Source of the DNA: Apus apus
Lineage: Eukaryota; Chordata; Aves; Apodiformes; Apodidae
Assembly: GCF_020740795.1 (NCBI RefSeq)
Contig: NC_067290.1
Span: 15,916,001 to 15,980,000, forward strand
Reading direction: 5' to 3'
Length of the DNA: 64,000 bases
Shown: positions 54,501-64,000 of the stretch, piece by piece
Numbering within the stretch: position 1 is the stretch's first letter
Layout: every line of letters starts with the position of its first letter
Program-made: the position numbers and the translations under genes
The notes under the pieces: generated by a model
Told to the model about the DNA's origin: nothing
The model's database searches: none
What the model saw: only the letters and a program-made list of their open reading frames with translations

Positions 54501-57500
54501 CCTACCTCCTTTGCTTCCCTGTGACCCCTCTGCTGGCAGGTTTGGGTTGCCTCTACCTTCTCAAACAGAAGAGTTTCATACCTGTCACATTAAGGCAGAA
54601 ATAAGAAGCAGGCAGGTTTGCACACAAATGGTTGCAGAAGGCAATGAATGCAACGTGGATGGTGATCAGCTCAGGAAATCAGGCAGAGAGGAGCTCTTAC
54701 TTCAGCTCCTCTCCAACCTGCATCACTCTTCAAATAAAAATGACACTCCTCTCCACCAGAACACAACATCCTACTTGATGTCAAAGACATCACTTGTGTA
54801 CAACATCCTCATTAAGTGCTCCCTGCTAAACCACCAGGCAGTTGTTTCTGCTGTTTTGCAGTTATATCCAAGAAGTGCTTCCAAACATCCATCAGAAAGA
54901 GAAGTTCAGAATGTTTCCCCAAGCCCTCACGTGCCCTGCCAGGACACACACTAAGTGCAAGCATTTCAGAACCACTTTGCTAAACAGCCCCATCAAACTT
55001 GGCAGAAAGGGAAGGAAACTGAGACACAGATCAAAGGAATTCATAGAATGGTTTGTGTTGGAAGAGACCTTAAAGATCATATGTTTGTGGATGAGAATCT
55101 CCCTCTCTTGTCATACTCTTGTCCTTCAAGATCAACTGTCCTCTATCAGCACCTCAAAACCATCACTCTAATAGATGAGGGAAGAGGCCCACTCACTGCT
55201 GAGAAGGATTAACTTTTCTCTTTAAAGAGAAACTTAAGGAAATGTGGAAAAAAAATACTGGAGCAAATACTGATTTAAAGCACTGAAAAATTTTAAACCT
55301 CATTACATAAAGGGGAACAAGTCCTAGAGAAGGAGAAAAACTGTTTCAGCTATTGAACAATGCCAGCATAAGGACAAATGGGTATCATATTCCTGAAGGC
55401 ATGAGCCTTGGAAATTAGAAGTCAGTTTCCATTGAGAGAGAAAGAAAGGAATATATTTAGGTCTTATGATACTAATATTAGCAGGTTTGCATCTCTTTTA
55501 CTTCCCCAGTGTGACTGAACAAGCAGCCATTGATATAGAGAATAAGAAGCCTGTGATGTGTAACCAGTGTGTAAGAAAGAGATTTGACTGCATGTTACAT
55601 ATTCATAGCAGGAGAAGACAAATGAAGAATTCAACATACGGGATTAAAAAAAAAATCAAATTCCTTATTTTTTACAGCCAGCTGTGTCAGTTTACCTCAA
55701 AATTGTTGGGAATACTTGTAAATATAAATAAGGATTTTTTAGAACTAATGGAAGTAGAACAAAAAGCCTGAACCTAATAATGATTTTATGCCAAAGTCGG
55801 AGTTGTTCTTGTTACCATTGCTCTGAAGTTTGGCAAAGTAAAATGAAAAAAGAAGCAAAAACCTTCTAAATCTGTCCAAACACAAGGCTGAGGAGTCAGT
55901 GCAAGGGCAAAGCCTGGGGAGGTCCTTCTTTACCAAAGTTTGTTTTTACTCCTGAATCAGTCCTCTCACCCTCTCAAAAAGAAGCAGGGCAGGAAGGTGT
56001 GTGCTAAAACTCAACTCCTGGTTCCAGGAGTGTGACAATTTGCTGCACAGTGTTTAGCAACCAGCACATCAATCAGCTAATTGACAGCTGATTGGCTTGT
56101 CAGCTCAAAATATCCCTTTCTGCTATAAGTAGAAAGAGTGGGGGGAAAAAAGCCACTTGGGAGTCAGTGTAAGTTTTTCTGCATGCAGAGCTTTCAGATA
56201 AATCATCTTTTCTTGGCAGCTAATATAGAACTGTCCACAGAGCTCCTTGGCACAGCTCCATTGCTTAATATAGGGGCTCTAACATATTGTTCACATATGA
56301 ATGGAGTTATGAAAATGTGCTGTGATTTATAGGCACCTTCCAATTTATGTCTGGTTTAGCTAGGCTGGGATTTGATTCTTTGGGGAGTTTTCAGCTGGCA
56401 TTTGAAAAGCACCAGACTACAGTGAGTTGTAAAGGATTAGAAGCTCAAGAACAATTATTACTGCACATCTCTGGCAGGACAGAGCTCTCCGAATGAGGGC
56501 AAAAAGAAATGTTTGCCTTGCAAATGCTCTTTCAAATCCTCCTGCAAAAAAATCTAGTTCTCCTGCAGTATTGCTTTGTCATCTTAGCTTTACAGCTTGT
56601 CTGTAGGGAACAAGTCAGGGGACAAATCTTACTGTAGATATGTCTTTCATTTCCTAAATTGGCAAAATATCTATTATCCTGACTAAATACATCAGGAGGA
56701 GACAAAGTGACTTGTATATTGTCCTCTTTCCATTACCACGTCCTTGACTTTGCCATCTGCTGCCCAGCCTTTGCTGTGGGACAGAGTGGTCCATTGGCAT
56801 ATGTCAGACACGAGAGAGAGGTCTTCATTTGCCAGTGCTGAGCAACCTCGACACATTGCTTCTCCTCCTTCAGCTTGCCCATTTGGAACTGGAGGTCAAC
56901 ACTGATCTCCTTGGAAAAGCCCTTTGGGATTGATGGCTGATATTACTCTCAAAGCAGCAGAAAAAAACAGATGATGGCTTATGGATGGGGAGGTAAAGCA
57001 CTCCCAGGGCACAGCAGTGTGCAAGGGTGGATGACAGGGTTTATCACACCTTCTCGCAGGGTCCAGTGGGACCTCTTGTGGCTCTGTCTTCTGAGCTGGT
57101 TTGCCTCAAGCTCCTCTGTTGTCAGCAATCCTTAGGGTCACACCTTGCAGAAGGCAGCAGGCGTGCTGTCACATCCATGAAGCTGGCTACTCACGTTTGC
57201 TTCCTCCGCCTTTCTCCTCTCACTGACTTGTGCTGCTCACTCAGGTCTTGCCTCTCTGCCCTGCCAGTAAGTGTTTCATGTTGGGGCCCTCCAGGGGAAT
57301 GGGAGCACACACTGAAATCTGGCACCACAATAAATGCAGTATTAACACAAAAAGAAAAGAGAAAGGACTTTAACAGTGACCATGGAGCATTAACTTGACA
57401 GAACAGCCAATAACATGACTGGTTTTAGTTCTCTCTGCTGACTATAAGCATGAAGATTCCTCGTAGCTTCATGTCATCAGAGCTGAAAATGTAAATAAAA

Positions 57501-57973
57501 CTTAAATCATTTAACACTGCCTTGAACATGGGTGACACTATTTGCCTTCTCTTTTGCTTTCATCAATGCCAGTTTTGCTGTTAGATTTGTTTGTTAATCC
57601 TACAAATGAAATTAAACCAAGGCTGTTATACATAAAGAGCTTGCACGGATTGGATCTAATAATGTCATATTGTGTTATTCTATACAAAACGATTAGCTGG
57701 TAATTGGTTTAATGGAGGAAATAAACAAACAAAAGCCTCCATGAAATGGACATTTGACATGCCATGCACGGCTGAAGTGATGCAAACTGTGCAAGTAGTA
57801 TCAGCAACTTCATGCTGGACAGTCTTGTTCTTATTTGACTCAGCAGAGATATTCCGGTGTGGAGAGCACGCTCAGATGCTGTGTGTCATGGACCAGATAC
57901 TAAGCAGTTTCTGTAAGTCACTGTGGTTTTACTGATGCTGGCATTGCTGAGCATATTCCAATATCAGAGAAGA
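45551..57973. other. Gene-poor sequence
   Basis: No supported gene is seen. It includes a CR1 scrap at 55039-55082 and a small palindrome at 56071-56093 (AATCAGCT, seven bases, AGCTGATT). The longest open frame, 54448-54954 (+), shows no domain I recognise. Confidence 0.65.
55039..55082 (-). mobile_element. CR1 LINE 3'-tail scrap
   Basis: The + strand shows TTCATAGAATGGTTTGTGTT, then GGAAGAGACCTTAAAGATCAT, the reverse complement of the CR1 tail. Only about 45 bases are recognisable. Confidence 0.8.
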
Positions 57974-58247
57974 TAGTGATAGCACAAGGGGCAATGGTTT
58001 TAAACAGAGAGGGGAGATTTAGGTTAGATATTAAGAAGCAATTCTCCACTCTAAGGGTGGTGAGGAACTGGAATGGGTTGCCCAGGGAGGCTGTTGATTC
58101 CCCATCCCTGGAGGTTTTTAAGGCCAGGTTGGATGAGGTTTTGTGCAACCTGGTCTAGTGGTAGGGTTCCCTGCTCATGGCAGGGGGGTTGGAACTTGAT
58201 GATCTTTAAGGTCCCTTCCAACCTTAATGTTGCTATGATTCTATAAT
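57974..58247 (+). mobile_element. CR1 LINE 3'-end fragment
   Basis: The block runs from GGGGCAATGGTTTTAAAC through GGGTTGCCCAGGGAGGCTGT and GATGATCTTTAAGGTCCC to ATGATTCTATAAT, the typical CR1 terminal repeat. It is 5' truncated with an intact 3' end. The ORFs here belong to the element. Confidence 0.95.
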
Positions 58248-61200
58248 CCACATGTGTTTTTCTGTTCGTGCATGTACCAACAGTCTCTACAGACTTGCTC
58301 TCCTCTGCCACAACAGCAGCTGTGATAAATGGCGGTAAACCTACAATTTTGGTTCATCACCTGATAGCAGCCCTAGTCACCTCCCCATGCCTCTGTGGGC
58401 TGCAATGGTTCAGGTCCCTCCTAGCTGTGATGTTCACCCATCCGCATCACCTTGCAGCTTCAAGTCAGTCCCAAATCAACTGAGCACGAGTTTAGATGCT
58501 GCACAACACCAGAATGAGAGCATAGGGGCAGTTAAGGCTTTTAAAAGAATCTTATATGTATAAAATCTTATACATACTGCATCAACATTTTAAGCATCAT
58601 TCTGGTTTGGTGTCTGTTTGGAAATTCTACTCCATTCTTCTACTATCAATGGAACTATGTTAATTTCCCCCAGAAGAGGATTTGTCTCTTGTTTTGATCA
58701 GTGGCATGATCAGGATATTTGTGCATTTTCTGTCCTATTGTCAGAGTGACTTGATGACATGCACAGGCTATTATTTAACAATGATGTCTAAATGGAGCTA
58801 TCAGAAGGGTTTTTATCAAGGTTCTTAAAAAGCAATTCTCTCTGCCTTCAGTTTAACCACGGATTATAGAGTTAACCATCATCTAGGTGAGGATGTGTGT
58901 ATTAATCAAGAGACTTCCTATGATCTACCTAGATATCATGAGTCTGGATGAAGATTGATTTACTCTGCTCTTAGATTAGCACACAATCAACCAGGGGTGT
59001 TGAATGTCTGACCATCAGAGTTAATTCTTAATGCTTGGTAAACCATTTTGCAATTTTCTCACATCTGTTCTTTCTGGATGTGACACTAGATTTCTTTAAA
59101 GAGCCCAGAAAATGGCACATAGAGAAATGTTTGTGGTGCAGAATTCTCTGCTACCAAATGGTAACAGTCCTACTAAAATCCATTTCACTTCAGTGCTTTT
59201 CCAGGAGAAACAAGCCTTCTAGATAACAATATGCCAGATGCTAAAGTATGGGGCATGCCAGTATTTTTTTAGTAATCATTTGAAGGTAGCTGCACATAAT
59301 TTCATCCTTATGCAAATCAGATTTGATCAGATAAGTTACTGTGAGCATCATTTGGTCTGAGTTACTAATGTAAGTGAAATATATTGAATTTCACTTCTTG
59401 CCTTGCTTAGGTAAAGGGCAGCTCAATAGTGCTCTTAAATGCTTCTAGCAAACCCTGAAGTGCAACACGACTTGCATCTGTTCCTGTAATTCTGTTGATC
59501 ACAAGCACAGTGAGTCAGCTGGCTTGGGTCTTTTTTGCTGACTCTGCACTATCAAGGCAGACTTTCAGGCTTGGCAAAATTCTCACAGTGCTGTCAAGCT
59601 GGCCAGCACATCTAGTATTACATAGTTTCCCATTTGCTGTTATCATCATTTTCACAGGCTACACTTCAGCTTTGCTGCACGCTTCTAATGATTTCCATAT
59701 TGCTTTTTGCAAGTGAAGAGACCACAGATGCCAAGAAGCAGACACGTCTGCTCCAGTTCCTTTCCCTGGCAGCCTGAAGATGCCATAATGAAAATTAAAG
59801 ATGGTCACTAAAGGTGGACAGATTTCTCTCTGGTCTGTCCCTCAGTTGTGTTGTCAAAACAGTTCATTCTCTTTTATTGTCCCAAGAAGATGTCAAAGAT
59901 GTGCAGAACAAATATGAGGGTGGATTTAATAAAAAGTTTTCTGAGAATAATTGCTTACCTAATCAATAAAAACTCTGGAGGCACAAACAGGGCTTTTGCA
60001 CAGTGATTTGAGTACAAGGAGGTGAATTTCAACTAAATGGGAGCTACAGGCACATCATAGAGAGCACCTGAGATTCACCTTAGACTTCAGCTTTGCATGG
60101 CAGGCCCATAGTGTGCTGATGAACAACTCTATGATGTTATTTAAAACATTATTGTGAAGGGTCAGAGTTAATACTCTGATTTGGGATAGCTGCCAAGAGT
60201 GTTTGAGAGGAAGAGAAGAGGTATTTATATGCAGAAAGACATATTGAAAGTAAGAGTATTCTGAATTTCATACCATGCATGAATTCAGTAGCCTGGAAGC
60301 TAGAGTCATAGTAAATCAAGGAGGACCAACCAAAACTACTTCATTGGAAGCACATAAAAAACTGAGTGGAAAATAATCTTAAAACCCAACACCTGTTTAT
60401 TGAATAATTCAGCAGTCAGACACTCATGTTTAGTTGCTGCTTCTGCTTATAAGGCAAAACCTAGGGAGACTCTACACCTCTGCACAAAGCACAAGCTTTG
60501 AAGAGCAGCACCTTGCTCAGAGGAAGTTTAGCTACTTTATTGAAAATATTCCTTGTACAAGTACCCTCCTTGTTACAAGAGACCTTGTTACATAAAGTAC
60601 TTGGGGTCCTGCTTGCCATGTCTCATCCCCTTCTGCCAAGCCCAACACAGAGCTAATCACTTGTAGAAAAGCATCTTTGTCATGAGTCAGGAAGTACTTC
60701 AAGCTTCTGCCTTGAAATAGCCAATTCATCCCCTGAAAAAAATAAGGGTTTTGCACCCTTCTTTGCAGAGCTGAATGCTGAACACAGATATCCCTTCCTG
60801 CTTTAAGAATGAAGCTGTTAGATAAAAAGGGAACTCTTTCTGGAGCTCTGCTCTACAAGAGGATCTCTGTTTTTACAGAGGATTTAGCAATGTCAAGAGA
60901 TGAAGAGCACCCAGACCACAAATCTCTCCAGGATCCAACCTTGTGAGAGCTACGAAGATGCCAATTCTGATGATGCTGTTAGGACAACTAATTTTAGATA
61001 CATCTAGAAGACAGGTTTCAGGGAGTGCAGTTACTGAAGGCTTTGCTACATGAAGAGCTGAAGTGCTCAGGATGGACATAACTGGGATGGGGTGCAGGGT
61101 GTACGTGGTTTGGTTTTTCTCATCATCAGGGGTTGTCTGAGCACAGCTTGGCTCTGAAGTGGACTCCTGTGGCCTGATCATTTATGCCTTGTTATGTCTT

Positions 61201-62352
61201 AGTGCTGTAATTTACCAAAATAAAGAATAACATTCCTGTAACAGAGATTAATGGCTGTCAGGCTGAAAAGTAATTTTTCAATATGAAATGGAGCAAAACT
61301 TACATTTTTAGCACAATTTCCCAGTTCAGTGATGCACCTGGTAATAATTATGATTTACATTAACCATAACATCATCCTTCTTATATCAACTTGCCTTAGT
61401 GAAGAATGAAATAGGCCCTTGTTAAATGTTTCATGAAATAATTCAAATTGCATATGCTAAAATTTCCCAGCTCCCACTACCCAGGCTAAAAATCAACAAG
61501 AATAAAGATGATTTGCTGCTGCAAAGGCCATGATTCTGCTTTAAGGATTAGGTGGGTAGAGCCCTAAGAGCTCTCATGGTTGAGTTAATTATAACAACAG
61601 ATGATGAAACCTTTAAGTCCAAACCAACAATGCAACTGCAAAACCCACTCTCTGCAGATTTTCCATGTGCTGAGACCATGCTCAAGCTAACTTTGACCTG
61701 TAAGAATTTGTCTGTAACAAAATAAAAAAGAAACAAAAAACCTACTGTCCCCAAAGTCAGCAAAGGTCAACCCTTCAAGATCACCTAATTAACTAACTTC
61801 CAGGCAGCAGAACTGTAGCAAGGCAAAGCAGCTCATAATTTGTTGTTTAGCTAATCTAGGGCCTGAGTGTGTCTCTTGTTCTCTAAAGCACAATGAAACA
61901 CTTTCTTAGTGGATTTTCCTGCCAATATATAATAAACAAAGCACCTACAACAAAAACAAAAAATGTCTTTTCCTTGGCATCTGTGAGGAATGCAAAGCAT
62001 TTACATGCTGAAACACTGTAGGGGAAAAAAGCACTGAAATAGTGTGAACTGTTTGCCTTAGAAACACAGATAAATGAAATGCAGAATTAATGTAGCTCTA
62101 AAGAGCAGGTAAATCCATTTGAATAACAGGATTATGATTTATGATTTTTCTATTTCAAGAATGAGTTTCAATTCTGCAGTCTTTAATTATGCACTGGCTT
62201 GCACAAAGCTGCTCAGTTGTTGTTCACAAAATATCAGAGGAGAGCTCGGGCACTGTGCAGAGACACAGCTTCAAAATACTCCCTTTCCTGGGGTCTGGCA
62301 TCTCTGCTCAAAGGAGCAGTTTTACCAGGATTCCAGAGAAGTGCAGTGTTCA
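58248..62352. other. Gene-poor sequence between two CR1 fragments
   Basis: AT-rich sequence with no supported gene, RNA or further transposon. Confidence 0.65.
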
Positions 62353-62685
62353 CAGGATTATAGAATGGTTTGGATTGGAAGGGACCTTACAGATAATTTA
62401 GATCCAACCCCCCTGCATGGGCAGGGACACCTCCCACTAGATCAGATTGCTCCAAGTCCCATCCAACCTGCCCTTGAACACTTCCAGGGATGGGGCAGCC
62501 ACAGCTTCCCTGGACAACCTGTTCAAAGTGTCTCACTGCCCTCACAGTAAAGAATTTCTTCCAAATATCTAACCTAAATCTCCCCTCTTCCAGTTTTAAT
62601 TCATTAGCCCCTGTCCTTTTGCTACAAGCCCTTGACAAAAGTCCCTCACCAGCTTTCCTGTAAGCCCACCTTGCAGTACCTGCCT
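62353..62685 (-). mobile_element. CR1 LINE 3'-end fragment
   Basis: The + strand reads ATTATAGAATGGTTTGGATT, then CACCTCCCACTAGATCAG, CTTCCAGGGATGGGGCAGCC, CTCACAGTAAAGAATTTCTT and AAAGTCCCTCACCAGCTTTC, the reverse complement of the CR1 3' region. It is the longest CR1 copy here, and ORFs overlapping it are remnants. Confidence 0.94.
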
Positions 62686-64000
62686 TGCAGGGCCTTGGCT
62701 TGAATCCCACACCAGATAAATACTGCAAACAGGGCTGTTAGGCAGCAGCACACATTAATGCCCACCAGCACTGTCCGTGCCATGGGTGCAAGGCTGTTCA
62801 GAACTGCCTGGGCAGCAGCAGCCCAAAGGGCTCTTCCATTTCCTCCAACTCACTGGTCCCTACCAGACCAGGTGGGTAATAGCTTGGATGTGCTGCCACT
62901 GCTGGAATAAAGTTCAGCACTGAGTCATTAATTAGGATGACTTGATACTCTGGGATTTAAACTAGTGATTAATGAGCCTTTCCAGCTCCAGCTCCATGTG
63001 AACAACTATCTAGTTCATGTTATATTTAATTTAGCTAAAAAAAAACAACCCACAACCCTCACAGAGGTAGTAAATCTTGCTCAGAAGAGTTAGTGGAGGA
63101 AGAAATAACACTCACACTGCATTGATAATGTTGATTGCAAATTTATATTCACACTCTCTTGCACTAATTCAAATGGCTTCTTCAGAAAGATGGCATAATT
63201 CATATTTTAGGGGATTCTTTGAAAATATTTAGAAATGGGAAATAGTGAAGGGGACATCATGATAGAGTAAGTAAAACTGGTATGGTAAATAATGCAAAAT
63301 AATTCAAACTAAGAAAAAATAGTGTATTTTCTTAACCTTAACATAAAGCTCTTGTTCCCTTTGTGGTAAGACATGATATTCTGCTAAACTAATCAATCTC
63401 CCCACTCTTAATTATCTTACAGAGTAAGTCTGATTTGTACTATTTGCATCATGCTGAGACAACTTAGGTTTCCTAGTATTTTTTTCCCCCGTAAGCAAAG
63501 GTTGTACTGCAGAGGTACCAGACAAGTGCACTGGAAAGACAATTTTGAATTAATCCATTCAGAACACTAATCCAAGCCTAAACTGCTTTCGGTTCTGTAC
63601 AATACAGACTAGAAAGCTGGAATCATGACTGCTTGAGCAATGCTTCCCTTCCATCTGCAGACACCATGAACTCAAAGGCCACCAGTCTTAACTAATTCCT
63701 CTACATATTCAGTGATCTCCCCACCAGGAGCCAGCCCAGGGTCTCTGCAAATTTCCATGTGTTTGAAGTTTTCCTCTACTCTTTTATCTTTGTCTGAAAG
63801 CTGTCAAAATACAGCTACGATTTCATAGGGTAACAAGGAAGAGATTAAGGAACATACACTTCTGTCACCTAAATAGGTACAATATACAATAAGGAGAACA
63901 TAAATAAAGTTAGGATCCCAGAAATGCAAAGAAAAACAGCCACTGAATTGCCCTCTGCCCCCAGGGTAACCCCTGCACTCCAGCAGCACTGCCTCTGCAA
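62686..64000. other. Gene-poor sequence to window end
   Basis: AT-rich sequence without a supported gene. Confidence 0.65.

Noticed and set aside
54448..54954. 168-residue + strand ORF
   Set aside because: The sequence looks non-coding in composition and I recognise no family. There is no neighbouring exon or poly(A) signal that would make a gene.
62119..62728. ORFs of 143 (+) and 113 (-) residues
   Set aside because: Both are largely CR1 sequence.

Overview
The window looks like a stretch of bird chromosome. Five fragments carry the typical 3' end of the avian CR1 LINE, the only intact gene has vertebrate introns, and most of the rest is AT-rich non-coding DNA with one strong CpG island. 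No bacterial, viral or RNA-gene content is visible.

The one gene I can support is SLC16A7, encoding monocarboxylate transporter 2 (MCT2), on the + strand. It has a first coding exon, a 144-base exon (25957-26100), a large central exon (30879-31742) and a last coding exon (34401-34693). The 3' UTR probably runs to a canonical AATAAA at 37020. All coding junctions are phase 1 with GT-AG borders.

The most notable feature is that the first coding exon exists twice. Copy A is at 3024-3281 and copy B at 13340-13572, ten kilobases apart and in the same orientation. Each has its own ATG, an acceptor-like 5' border, a phase-1 GT donor and an intact TM1 to TM2 coding sequence. Over 60 aligned residues they share 41. 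Either can be joined in frame to the exon at 25957, giving predicted proteins of 505 (A) and 498 (B) residues. Joining A to B and then to the next exon gives a stop seven codons into that exon, so the two copies behave as mutually exclusive alternatives. Copy B lies in a CpG island at about 12725-13650; copy A does not. This suggests two promoters producing two transporters that differ in the first membrane helix and the following loop.

Layout: 1-3023, upstream or 5' UTR intron sequence with a CR1 scrap; 3024-3281, exon A; 3282-13339, intron A with an E-box palindrome; 12725-13650, CpG island around exon B; 13573-25956, long shared intron; 25957-34693, remaining coding exons; 34694 to about 37045, 3' UTR containing an antisense CR1; about 37050-64000, apparently gene-free sequence with three CR1 fragments, a 21-bp inverted repeat with homeodomain-like cores and one small CpG-rich patch.
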